This document shows, piece by piece, positions 48,601 to 56,628 of a stretch of DNA of 64,000 nt (its first letter is position 1; each line of letters opens with the position of its first letter). Origin of the DNA: Micromonospora matsumotoense. GTDB taxonomy: Bacteria > Actinomycetota > Actinomycetes > Mycobacteriales > Micromonosporaceae. The stretch spans positions 372,001 to 436,000 of the forward strand of contig NZ_FMCU01000004.1 in assembly GCF_900091525.1 (NCBI RefSeq), read 5' to 3'. The position numbers were made by a program, and so were the translations under genes. The notes beneath the pieces are model-generated. The model saw only the letters and a program-made list of their open reading frames with translations, was not told the DNA's origin and did not search any database.

Positions 48601-49812
48601 TCACGGGACGAGGCCGACCTTCACCGCGAGGTCGCGGGCCTCGTCACGGGTGGACCGTGGACCGTCGAGCAGGTCCAGGGTGATCTGTCGGGCGTACCCG
48701 TTGAAGCGGATCGTCTCCGGAGCCGACTCGTACGCCTGCCGGAGCGTCGCCACGGCCGCCTCCTTGTCGCCCTTCCCGTGGTGCGCCCTTGCGACCTCGA
48801 TCAGGTGCCGCGCCCGGCGCGGCCTCGACGGAATCGTCGCCGCCTCGTGGCGACGCGCCTGTCGGACCGCCTCGCCGAACTTCTGCAACTCCACGGCCAC
48901 GGTCACCGCATGAGCGCCCATGACAACCCGGGAGAACGACGTCTGCGGCTGGTAGAAGCCCTGCGGCAGGCGTTGCGCGACCCGGTCCGCGCGATCCCAG
49001 TACCGCCACGCCCGGCCCTCCTCCCCCGCCCGAGCAGCGGTGTACGCGGCCTCGAAGTTCAGCGCTCCCCACAGGGCCAGCAGACCAGCGTCTCCCTCGG
49101 CCGCCCGGGATTCCAGAGCCGACAGCACGTCCAGTGTCACCGCCATCGCGGTGTCCCAATCGCCGGTGTCCCGGTGCACCTGTCCCAGGAACCACCCCGC
49201 TCGGGCGATCGCCTCGGGGTCGCCCGACTCCTGCGCCGCCACCATCGCCCGATCCGCAACCCGCCAGATCAACTCCGCGGCGGGCTGGTAGGCGAGGAAC
49301 ATCTGCACCACCCCGAGCGTCTCGGCCAACAGCGCCTGCGCCTGTCGCCGCTGCGCACCCTCGTAAACCAGGGCGGCGTGCCGCACATCCCGCAGCAGCG
49401 CGGGCAACAACGCACCCAGCACCGTCCGGTGATCCGACGCCTGATGACGCGCCCGCCACGCCGCCGCAAGCCGCTCACGCAGGCTGGACAAGGACTCGGC
49501 CGGAACGTCCGGGAAGACCGTGAAGCGGTTCACCGCGTCCCGCACCGATGCCAGCGCCGGATGCTCGGGGCCGTTGACCACCGCCGACCGGTTACCCAGC
49601 TCGCCTGCGAGGACGGCGACGTCGACCTTGAGGGCGCGCGCGATCCGGTCCAACATGTGGATGCGCGGCGGCAGGATGCGATCGGTCTCCACCGCCTTGA
49701 CCCACTCGGCGCTCCGGCCGACCAGCCCACCGAGCACCGCGCGGGTCTTGCCGGAACGCTCCCGGTAGACCTTCAGCCGCTGCCCGAACGTCAACTCCGG
49801 CAAGAAATCCAC
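48601..49812 (-). CDS. XRE-family regulator with helical-repeat sensor domain (2)
   Basis: This 403-residue protein begins MDFLPELTFGQRLKVYRERS, followed by GKTRAVLGGLVGRSAEWVKAVETDRILPP (HTH) and LDRIARALKVDVAVLAGEL. The remaining 320 residues are TPR-like helices (HAALVYEGAQRRQAQALLAETLG, AIARAGWFLGQVHRDTGDWDTAM, EVARAHHGKGDKEAAVATLRQAYESAPE). It is a paralogue of the 47.0-48.2 kb regulator in layout and size, though sequence identity appears low. Start at ATG 49812. Confidence 0.85.
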   Translation of the reverse strand: MDFLPELTFGQRLKVYRERSGKTRAVLGGLVGRSAEWVKAVETDRILPPRIHMLDRIARALKVDVAVLAGELGNRSAVVNGPEHPALASVRDAVNRFTVFPDVPAESLSSLRERLAAAWRARHQASDHRTVLGALLPALLRDVRHAALVYEGAQRRQAQALLAETLGVVQMFLAYQPAAELIWRVADRAMVAAQESGDPEAIARAGWFLGQVHRDTGDWDTAMAVTLDVLSALESRAAEGDAGLLALWGALNFEAAYTAARAGEEGRAWRYWDRADRVAQRLPQGFYQPQTSFSRVVMGAHAVTVAVELQKFGEAVRQARRHEAATIPSRPRRARHLIEVARAHHGKGDKEAAVATLRQAYESAPETIRFNGYARQITLDLLDGPRSTRDEARDLAVKVGLVP

Positions 49813-49861
49813 CCCGACCTCCTCGTCAGTGCGGGATGCATCGCCGACCGACCGGCCGCCG

Positions 49862-50146
49862 TCACACCAACGCTACCGACCATCCCGCGACCGCATAACC
49901 CCTCGTCTCACTGCCCCGCATCAGCACCTGCTCGACGGCTATCCCGGGGGGGATCGCCAGCCCGAGGGTGCGGCTGCGTCCCTCCTTGAGCGCGCGGGCG
50001 CTGGCGTTCGGTCGGTAGTCCAGCTCGTCGATGACCGCCTGGATCCGCTGCCGGGTCCCCTCCGAGACGGTCCGCTTCCTGCTCAGGACGCAGAAGACGG
50101 TGCTGCGGGACACCCCCGCCCGGCGGGCGATCTCCCCGATGTTCAT
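49862..50146 (-). pseudogene. LacI-family gene, DNA-binding half only
   Basis: ATG 50146 opens MNIGEIARRAGVSRSTVFCV followed by LSRKRTVSEGTRQRIQAVIDELDYRPNASARALKEGRSRTLGLAIPP (cited as the HTH and hinge, residues 21-67), a complete LacI DNA-binding region. After IPPGI the sequence no longer looks like a sugar domain and stops at residue 94. A separate LacI core lies at 52.0-52.5 kb on the same strand beyond GH54. Such a lone HTH-hinge piece would bind DNA poorly, so the adjoining GH54 may have lost its repressor. Confidence 0.8.
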
Positions 50147-50329
50147 GCCGCGCCCTCGAATCGATTCTTGCCCCGAAACGGGCACGCACCCTCTTCCCTG
50201 TCGGCATATCCGTCCGGAACCCAAGCCCCGAGTCGGCATGTTCCCCGGCCAGCGGGGCGTCGACCGGGTCGGATGCGACGGCCCGCGCCCGGTAGCGCGA
50301 CGCATGGACGGGCATTAATGTAATAGGTA

Positions 50330-50344
50330 TGACGTGTGACGTCA
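50330..50344. promoter_or_regulatory. Palindrome TGACGT-N3-ACGTCA upstream of GH54
   Basis: A perfect 6-3-6 dyad in the 324-bp divergent gap between the LacI fragment and the GH54 gene, next to an AT-rich patch (ATTAATGTAATAGG) that looks like a promoter. It is the natural place for the operator of the broken LacI. The rest of the gap (50147-50470) shows no gene. Confidence 0.5.
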
Positions 50345-50470
50345 GTCTGGGCCGGTAGCGAGGCTCGAACCACCGCCGCCCACGGCACCAACCGTGTCGA
50401 ACTGGATCGGTCCGGCAACACAGGCTCAACCCGCCACCACCACGCTCCACCTCACCGCCGAGAGGATCCG

Positions 50471-51943
50471 ATGAATGTGAAGGGACGACTGAGTCGTCTG
50501 CTCGCCGCGACGGGAACCCTGCTGGTTCTCGCTGTCGGCGCCAGCATCTACGTGGTCTCGGACGCGCCGGGTGTCGCCCGCGCCGCCGGCACGGGGCCGT
50601 GCGACATCTACGCCTCGGGTGGCACCCCGTGCGTGGCCGCGCACAGCACCACCCGGGCGCTGTACGGCGCGTACAACGGCCCGCTTTACCAGGTTCGCCG
50701 CTCGTCGGACAACACCACCCGCGACGTCGGCGTGCTCAGCGCGGGCGGCTACGCCGACGCCGCCGCGCAGGACACGTTCTGCACCAACACCAACTGCGTC
50801 ATCACGATCATCTACGACCAGACCGGCCGCAACAACCGTCTCACCCAGGCCTTGGGTGGCGGCGTGCCGGGCCCCGGGCCTGGCGGGTCGGACAACCTTG
50901 CCGACGCGAAGGCGGCGCCGATCACGATCGGCGGCCAGAAGGCGTACGGCGTCTACATCCCTCCGGGCACCGGCTACCGCAACAACAACACCAACGGCAT
51001 CGCGACCGGCGACCAGCCCGAGGGCATGTACGCCGTCCTCGACGGCACGCACTACAACAACGGGTGCTGCTTCGACTACGGCAACGCGCAGACGAACGCC
51101 ATGGCCGACGACATCGGCATCATGGAGACCATCTACTTCGGCAACAACAAGGTGTGGGGCTACGGGGACGGCAACGGCCCCTGGATCATGATGGACATGG
51201 AGTGGGGACTCTTCTCCGGAGTGAACCCGCGATACAACCCCATGCCGCCCATCAACCACCGCTTCGTGACGGCCATCGTCAAGGGCGAACCGAACCACTG
51301 GGCGATCCGCGGCGGCAGCGCGCAGTCCGGCGGCCTGACGACCTACTTCGACGGACGCCGCCCCAACGGCTACCACCCGATGAAGAAGGAAGGCGCCATC
51401 CTGCTCGGCATCGGCGGCGACAACAGCAACACCGCCCGCGGCACCTTCTACGAGGGCGTGATGACCTCCGGCTACCCGACCGCGACGACCGAGGACGCGG
51501 TACAGGCCAACATCGCCGCCGCCGCGTACGCGCCGGCCGTTGGCAACCCGCCACAGGGCGTCCAACTCGTCGGTGGCCAGTCCAACCGCTGCGTCGACGT
51601 GCCGAACGGCACCACCACCAACGGCACCCAGGTCCAACTCTGGGACTGCACCGGCAATACCGCCCAACGCTGGACCCACACCGCCGGCAAACAACTGCAG
51701 GTGCTGGGCAACAAGTGCCTCGACGCCAGCGGCCAGGGCACCACCAACGGCACCCAGGCCATCATCTGGGACTGCCACAGCGGCACCAACCAGCAATGGA
51801 ACATCAACTCCAACGGCACCATCACCGGCGTCCAGTCCGGGCTCTGCCTCGACGCCAGCGGCGCCGGGACCGCCAACGGCACCAAGCTCCTCCTCTGGGC
51901 CTGCATCGGGCAACAGAACCAGCGCTGGTCCACCCGCAGCTGA
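50471..51943 (+). CDS. abfB: Secreted GH54 alpha-L-arabinofuranosidase with ricin-type CBM13
   Basis: This 490-residue protein has a signal anchor/peptide (LSRLLAATGTLLVLAVGASIYVV). The GH54 domain starts GPCDIYASGGTPCVAAHSTTRALYGAYNGPLYQVRR (cited as family start) and has CCFDYGNAQTNAMADD, IGIMETIYFGNN with the nucleophile Glu near residue 219, and LLGIGGDNSN with the acid/base Asp near 315. The C-terminal 130 residues are a beta-trefoil with three repeats ending QVQLWDCTGNTAQRWT, QAIIWDCHSGTNQQWN and KLLLWACIGQQNQRWS, a CBM13. Fungal GH54 enzymes carry CBM42 here instead. It releases arabinose from arabinoxylan or arabinan. ATG 50471 follows GAGAGG. Confidence 0.93.
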   Translation: MNVKGRLSRLLAATGTLLVLAVGASIYVVSDAPGVARAAGTGPCDIYASGGTPCVAAHSTTRALYGAYNGPLYQVRRSSDNTTRDVGVLSAGGYADAAAQDTFCTNTNCVITIIYDQTGRNNRLTQALGGGVPGPGPGGSDNLADAKAAPITIGGQKAYGVYIPPGTGYRNNNTNGIATGDQPEGMYAVLDGTHYNNGCCFDYGNAQTNAMADDIGIMETIYFGNNKVWGYGDGNGPWIMMDMEWGLFSGVNPRYNPMPPINHRFVTAIVKGEPNHWAIRGGSAQSGGLTTYFDGRRPNGYHPMKKEGAILLGIGGDNSNTARGTFYEGVMTSGYPTATTEDAVQANIAAAAYAPAVGNPPQGVQLVGGQSNRCVDVPNGTTTNGTQVQLWDCTGNTAQRWTHTAGKQLQVLGNKCLDASGQGTTNGTQAIIWDCHSGTNQQWNINSNGTITGVQSGLCLDASGAGTANGTKLLLWACIGQQNQRWSTRS

Positions 51944-51960
51944 TCCGTACCACCACCCGA

Positions 51961-52005
51961 CCGGCGCTGCCGGCACCGCGAGACTCGCGGTGCCGGCAGC
52001 GCCGG
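51961..52005 (+). terminator. Very strong hairpin terminator after GH54
   Basis: Perfect 21-nt arms (51961-51981 and 51985-52005, core GCTGCCGGCACCGCGA) with a 3-nt loop GAC start 18 nt after the stop codon. It is the longest perfect stem in the window. The minus-strand LacI core fragment runs into it, which also truncates that gene. Confidence 0.85.
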
Positions 52006-52019
52006 CGGTGCCGGCACCG

Positions 52020-52490
52020 GTCAGCGCGCGCTGCATTCCGGGCAGGGCGGCCTCGTTGATGGTGGCGATGGCCGTGACGTCGGGATGTGTCACGAGCAGC
52101 TGTTCCACGCACGCCTCGCCGGAGGCCGTGTCGTCGCCGCAGCAGACCTCCACGCCGGTCAGCCCCCGGTCCACCGCCGCCGCCCGGAAACCGGCGAGCG
52201 CTCGATGGCTGGGCCCGTAACCCGCGGCGACCAACTCGGCGGAGCGGTTGACCAGGGCCACGTGCCGGTGCCCCAGATCGGCCAGGTGGTGCACGCAGCG
52301 GGCGATCAGCCCGGAATAGTCGATGTCGATCCAGCTCATGTCGTGCGGCTCGGCGATCCGCCCGATCGTGACGAACGGCAGACCGGTCTTGGTCAGGCGG
52401 GTCACCCGGCCGTCCTCCAAGCGGATCTCCATCAGGACCACACCGTCCACCCGGCGCCCGGTGACGATCCGCGGGAGTGTGGATCTAACA
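52020..52490 (-). pseudogene. LacI-family sugar-binding core fragment without DNA-binding domain
   Basis: The minus strand encodes STLPRIVTGRRVDGVVLMEI, GLPFVTIGRI, WIDIDYSGLIARCVHHLADLGHRHVALVNRS, FRAAAVDRGLTGVEV and THPDVTAIATINEAALPGMQRAL, the middle of a LacI effector domain (about 155 residues). No helix-turn-helix precedes it and the C-terminal part is missing: similarity ends where the GH54 terminator stem starts. It could be the missing core of the HTH piece at 49.9 kb, in permuted order around GH54. The open frame continues far into GH54 antisense, which is meaningless. Confidence 0.7.
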
Positions 52491-52564
52491 TGACGCCCCC
52501 TCACCCGGCCCCCCACGGGGAGAAGCGGCGGCGACCAGACTCGAATCCCGGGATCGACTCAATG

Positions 52565-52613
52565 TCGCCGATGTTGCGGCATCGACGGCGCGTTGATACC
52601 GCAACATCGGCGA
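52565..52613 (-). terminator. Hairpin terminator of the two-component operon
   Basis: Perfect 15-nt arms (TCGCCGATGTTGCGG and complement) with a 19-nt loop end 27 nt beyond the response-regulator stop. The stem is well placed for leftward termination. Confidence 0.75.
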
Positions 52614-52639
52614 AACTGCGAAGACCGAAAACGGCGCAC

Positions 52640-53242
52640 TCAGATCCAGCCGTGTTCCCAGGCGATCGTGGCGGCGGCGGTGCGCGAATCGACGTCCAGT
52701 TTCGCCATCGCGGACGAGAGGTGGTTGCGGACGGTGCCGTGGGCCAGGCCGAGCTGCCGCGCGATGTTCTTGGTGGGCAGGCCGTCCCGGGTCAGCCTCA
52801 GCACGTCGATCTCCCGGGGCGTGAGCGGGCTCTCCTGCTCGGTGAGTGCCGACGCGGCGAGGCGCGCGTCGATGTAGCGCTCGCCGTCGGCGACCGACCG
52901 GATGATCCTGGCCAGCTCCGACGCCGGGGTGGACTTCGGCACGAAGCCGTGCACCCGGGCGCTCAACGCCCGCTTCAACGTGCCCGGTCGGGCATGTCGG
53001 GTGACGATGACGACCTGCGTCGCGACGAGACGCAGCAGTCGTCGGGCGGCGTCGACCCCGTCGAGTCCGGGCATTTCGAGATCGAGCAGGGTCAGGTCGG
53101 GTCGGTGCGCGACGGCAGCCGCGACCGCGGCCTCGCCGTCGGCGACATCCGCGACGACCTCGATGTCGGGTTCCAGGGAGAGCAACGCCACGAGCGCGCC
53201 CCGGATGAGTTCCTCGTCGTCGGCGATCACGATCCGGATCAC
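52640..53242 (-). CDS. NarL/LuxR-type response regulator
   Basis: The 200-residue regulator has a receiver domain (IRIVIADDEELIRGALVALL; phosphoacceptor Asp in LTLLDLEMPGLDG; Lys in VHGFVPKST) and a C-terminal LuxR helix-turn-helix (LTPREIDVLRLTRDGLPTKNIARQLGLAHGTVRNHLSSAMAKL, about residues 137-180). GTG 53242 overlaps the kinase stop (GTGA). It is the output of the kinase encoded directly upstream; targets unknown, perhaps including the alpha/beta hydrolase operon itself. Confidence 0.94.
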   Translation of the reverse strand: MIRIVIADDEELIRGALVALLSLEPDIEVVADVADGEAAVAAAVAHRPDLTLLDLEMPGLDGVDAARRLLRLVATQVVIVTRHARPGTLKRALSARVHGFVPKSTPASELARIIRSVADGERYIDARLAASALTEQESPLTPREIDVLRLTRDGLPTKNIARQLGLAHGTVRNHLSSAMAKLDVDSRTAAATIAWEHGWI

Positions 53243-54486
53243 CGGCGGGTCCCCCGTCGTCTCGTCGGCCGGGTCGGCTCCTGCGGAGCGGGCCCCGGCG
53301 CGTCGGCGGCGGGCGCCGGAATGCGGACGGTCAACGTGAAGGTGTCGTCCTCGCGGATGGTCTCGACCGTCCCGCGGTGGGTCGCGACGCGTTGGGCGAG
53401 ACCGGCCAGGCCCGTTCCGTCCGGACGCGGCACGCCTGCGGCGTTGTTCGTGACGGTCAGTCGGTACTCCGCCGCGACGCGGACGAGTGCGATGGTGGCT
53501 TCGGTCGCCCTGCTGTGCCGGAGCACGTTCGTCACCGCCTCTCTGATCGCGACGGCGAACACCGCGCCGAGGGCCACCGGCAGGTCCGGTGTCCCGATGT
53601 GGGCCGCACACCGGATGCCGGCGGAGCGCAGCACCGCCGCCGCGTTGCGCGCCTCCGCCGCCACGGTGACGGTGCGGTAGTCGTTCACCACGGCCCGGGT
53701 GTCGTCGAGGGCCACCTGCGCGATCCGGCGGATCTCGGCGATCTCCCGGCCGGCCCGCTCGGGCTGACCGGGCAGCAGCCGCTCCGCCAGTTCACTCTTC
53801 AACGCGATCACCTGGAGGTTGTGGCCCTGGATGTCGTGCAGGTCGGTGGCGAACCGGAGCCGTTCCTTCGCCACCGCCAGGTCGGACGCGAGCCGGCGGG
53901 CGTGTTCCAGCCGCCACACCACCTGTTGCACCCAGACCGCGCTCAGGGGCAGCAGCGTGAACAGCGCGAGGGTGCTGATCACGACGGCCTCGGCACCCGC
54001 TTCGCCACGCCACGCCACGGCGGCGGCCTGCGGCCGGGCCAGCACGCCGAGGAGGCCGCCGAGCCCGATCGCGGCCCAGGAGCCGAGGATCACCGCCGCC
54101 CGCCACCAGCCCCGCACGAGGCAACTGAGCACTCCGCCCGCCATCGCGAGCGTGAACGCCCACCCCCAGCCCGCGAACGGCGGCAGCACGGCCAGCACCC
54201 ACACCGCGCCGGACAGCGCCAGCAGCACGAGGACGAGTGGATGACCGGGCGTCGCCTCGTCGGGGGCCCGGAGCAGCAGCGGGATCGCGGCCAGCCCCAC
54301 CAGGACGGCGGCGATCGTGGCGACCAGGAGGGTGACCGCCCGCACGCCGGTGGCCGTGCCCGCGCCGAGCACCAGCTGCACGACGCCGCCGACGAGCATC
54401 CCCAGCCCCAGGGAGAACACCGTGAACAGCCGCATCGCCCTGAGGTCGGCGGTCACCCGCGGTGCACCCGGCCAGGTGTCCGTCAC
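53239..54486 (-). CDS. DesK-like sensor histidine kinase
   Basis: The 415-residue protein has about five N-terminal membrane helices, then a HisKA_3 dimerisation helix with the phospho-His in RFATDLHDIQGHNLQVIALKSELAERLL, and an HATPase_c domain (FAVAIREAVTNVLRHSRATEA with N-box, GTGLAGLAQRVATHRGTV with G-box). No extracellular sensor domain is visible, so it probably senses the membrane, as DesK does. ATG 54486 is 4 nt after the hydrolase gene stop. Pairs with the LuxR-type regulator. Confidence 0.93.
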   Translation of the reverse strand: MTDTWPGAPRVTADLRAMRLFTVFSLGLGMLVGGVVQLVLGAGTATGVRAVTLLVATIAAVLVGLAAIPLLLRAPDEATPGHPLVLVLLALSGAVWVLAVLPPFAGWGWAFTLAMAGGVLSCLVRGWWRAAVILGSWAAIGLGGLLGVLARPQAAAVAWRGEAGAEAVVISTLALFTLLPLSAVWVQQVVWRLEHARRLASDLAVAKERLRFATDLHDIQGHNLQVIALKSELAERLLPGQPERAGREIAEIRRIAQVALDDTRAVVNDYRTVTVAAEARNAAAVLRSAGIRCAAHIGTPDLPVALGAVFAVAIREAVTNVLRHSRATEATIALVRVAAEYRLTVTNNAAGVPRPDGTGLAGLAQRVATHRGTVETIREDDTFTLTVRIPAPAADAPGPAPQEPTRPTRRRGTRR

Positions 54487-54490
54487 CGGC

Positions 54491-55435
54491 TCAGCGTAGC
54501 GACCGCGCCGCCAGGAAAGCCCTGGTCTGCTGGGCGATCTCCGGCGACAGGGTGTGGTGCAGGTAGTGGTCGCCCGTCAGGAGGACGACCTGACCGGTGT
54601 CGACGCTCGCCGCCTGCTGCTCGTGGAGCGCGACCCAGCCCGCCACGTCGGGGTCGTCCGACCGCACGAACAACAGGACGGGCAGGCCCTTCGGGAAGGT
54701 CTTCCCGCTGACCGCGGCGAAGTTCGCCGAGGCGTGGTCCATCTCGTCGACCATGGTCGGGGCGGCCGTGTTCTTCGCGCTGAGCAACCGCAGCTGCTTC
54801 CTGGTCTGCTCGTCGTAGGGCAGGCCCGCGTACGGGTCGTCGGCGATTGCCGCCAGCGCCCGGGTGATGCCGAGCTTGCTCAGGCCGACGATCACCCCGG
54901 TCGGGATCGGCTCGTCCCCGCCGGGCTGGTCGGGGACGCTGCTGTCGATGCCGACGAAGGCGACGAGTTCATCGGCGTAGCTGGCGCTGTAGGTCAGCGC
55001 GTAGATCCCGGCGATCGAGTGGCCCATCAGCACGTAACGGTCGATGCCGAGGTGCTGGAGCGCCTCGTGCACCTCCCGGGTGATGTTCGCGGCGGTGCGG
55101 TCGGTGTCGGCGGGGTCGCTCAGGCCGGTGCCGAACGGTTCGACCGCGACGACCCGGTACGTGCTCTGGAGTTCCGTGATCAGCGGCTGGAAGTCGAGCC
55201 CGGGGGCGGCGGTGCCGAGGCCGGGCAGGAGCACGACCGTCTCGGCACCGCTGCCCGCGACCACCACGTTCATCTGCTTGCCGTCCACGGGCACGAGCTG
55301 CCCGTAACGGGTGATCGAGGAGGCTTCCGACTTCGTCGCCACCACGTTCACCACGGCGGTGGTCGCGAGCAGGAGCACCGGCACGGCGACCAGGACACCG
55401 AGGGTGGTGAGCACGACTCGCACGGGCTTTCGCAT
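54491..55435 (-). CDS. Membrane-anchored alpha/beta hydrolase
   Basis: This 314-residue protein has an uncleaved-looking N-terminal helix (VVLTTLGVLVAVPVLLLATTAVVNVVA) and an alpha/beta-hydrolase fold: VVLLPGLGTAAPGLDFQPL (oxyanion region), VVAVEPFGTGLSDPADTDRT, YVLMGHSIAGIYALTYSASYAD with the nucleophile Ser near residue 142, and LTGDHYLHHTLSPEIA with the His. It lies outside the membrane. It is the first gene of the operon with the histidine kinase and response regulator, so the enzyme may modify a signal or be the regulated output. Substrate unknown. Confidence 0.88.
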   Translation of the reverse strand: MRKPVRVVLTTLGVLVAVPVLLLATTAVVNVVATKSEASSITRYGQLVPVDGKQMNVVVAGSGAETVVLLPGLGTAAPGLDFQPLITELQSTYRVVAVEPFGTGLSDPADTDRTAANITREVHEALQHLGIDRYVLMGHSIAGIYALTYSASYADELVAFVGIDSSVPDQPGGDEPIPTGVIVGLSKLGITRALAAIADDPYAGLPYDEQTRKQLRLLSAKNTAAPTMVDEMDHASANFAAVSGKTFPKGLPVLLFVRSDDPDVAGWVALHEQQAASVDTGQVVLLTGDHYLHHTLSPEIAQQTRAFLAARSLR

Positions 55436-55634
55436 GGGTTCTCATTTCGGATCGGCGGCGCATCCGGATCACTCCCGTGATGCCTGACCAGCCAATCAAG
55501 CGCGCGAGGCGCTGCGGAAGTGTCCTGCTGTCACGACCGATCGTGACAAAAAGTCATGGTATGCCCCGTGGGACCCCCGGGTCCTCGTGATCAACGAGAT
55601 ACGACCACCACGGCGGGCGGGTGCCGACCCAGGA

Positions 55635-55688
55635 CCCACACGGCGCAGCGACCGCCACCGGAGGAGGGTGGCCGCTGCGCCGTGTGGG
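55635..55688 (-). terminator. Long hairpin terminator of the BMP importer operon
   Basis: Perfect 16-nt arms (CCCACACGGCGCAGCG and complement), with an inner GCCACC/GGTGGC pair, lie 26 nt beyond the permease stop. The stem marks the end of the leftward operon from 63.1 kb. The 278-bp gap to the hydrolase start (55436-55713) holds no gene. Confidence 0.8.
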
Positions 55689-55713
55689 CGGACCGGAGTC
55701 GAGGAATCCCCCG

Positions 55714-56628
55714 TCAGGTGGTGCCGCGTTGGAACGGTTGGGCCAGCGCCCGGGGTTCGCGGTGGGTGGTGGCGAACACCAGCATCGCCAGCAGGGCGAG
55801 CAGGTAGGGCGCGGCGATCAGCAGCTGCGAGTTCATGGTGACCCCGAGCGCCGGCAGCGCCAGCCGCATCGCGTCGGCCAGACCGAAGACGACGCAGCCG
55901 ATCAGGGTACGGCCCAACCGCCAGGCCCCGAAGATGACCGCCGCGATGACCAGGTAACCCCGGCCGGCGGTCATGTTCTGGTTGAACGACCCCACCTCGC
56001 CGACCGCCAGGTAGGCCCCGCCCAGCCCGGCGAGCAGCCCGCACCAGAGCAGCGCCTGCCGTCGTCGCCGGTTGACCTCGATCCCGCTCACGTCGGCGGC
56101 CTGCGGGTTCTCCCCCACCGCCCGCAGCTCCAGCCCCCACCGGCTGCGCTCGACCAGCCACCAGGTCAGCGGGATCACCGCCAGCAGCAGATAGACCGGC
56201 CAGCGTTGGACGAACAGCATCGGACCGATGATCGGGATGTCCCGCAGCCCGGGGACGTTCACCTGCCAGACCTGGTGGCCGGTGAAGGTGCTCACCGTGA
56301 TCAGGTAGCTGGTCAGGCCGAGCACCAGGGCGTTGAGCACCAGGCCGACCACGAAGGTGTTGATCTGCACCCGGTGCGACAGGATGCCGTGCACGAACGC
56401 CACCGCCACCCCGACCAGGGCGCCGGCCACCAGGCCGATGGTGGCGCTGCCGGTGGCGCTGGCGACCGCGATCGACCCGAACGCCGCGCCGAGCATCATC
56501 GCCTCGACGGAGATGTTCAGGGTGCCGGCGCGCTGTGCGACGTACTCACCGCAGGCGGCGAAGGCCAGGGGCACGGTGAGCCGGGCCCCGCTGGAGAGGA
56601 TGGTGGCGATGTTGTCGGCGGCGCTCAT
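55714..56628 (-). CDS. Nucleoside ABC importer permease (second subunit)
   Basis: The 304-residue permease of the BPD_transp_2 family has about eight helices and motifs GEYVAQRAGTLNISVEAMMLGAAFGSIAVA, NTFVVGLVLNALVLGLTSYLI, RAVGENPQAADVSGIEVNRRR and GRGYLVIAAVIFGAWR (each family-typical). The pairing with a longer permease, a two-cassette ATPase and a BMP lipoprotein is the YufNOPQ/BmpA-type nucleoside importer. Start overlaps the upstream stop (ATGA). Confidence 0.9.
   Translation of the reverse strand: MSAADNIATILSSGARLTVPLAFAACGEYVAQRAGTLNISVEAMMLGAAFGSIAVASATGSATIGLVAGALVGVAVAFVHGILSHRVQINTFVVGLVLNALVLGLTSYLITVSTFTGHQVWQVNVPGLRDIPIIGPMLFVQRWPVYLLLAVIPLTWWLVERSRWGLELRAVGENPQAADVSGIEVNRRRRQALLWCGLLAGLGGAYLAVGEVGSFNQNMTAGRGYLVIAAVIFGAWRLGRTLIGCVVFGLADAMRLALPALGVTMNSQLLIAAPYLLALLAMLVFATTHREPRALAQPFQRGTT

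Noticed and set aside
47009..49812. The two XRE proteins as phage repressors or toxin-antitoxin parts
   Set aside because: Both are over 400 residues with TPR-like repeats, and no phage, integrase or toxin gene is nearby.
53377..54711. A 444-codon plus-strand frame opposite the histidine kinase
   Set aside because: It is the complement of a kinase with intact His, N and G boxes; the frame gives no recognisable domain.
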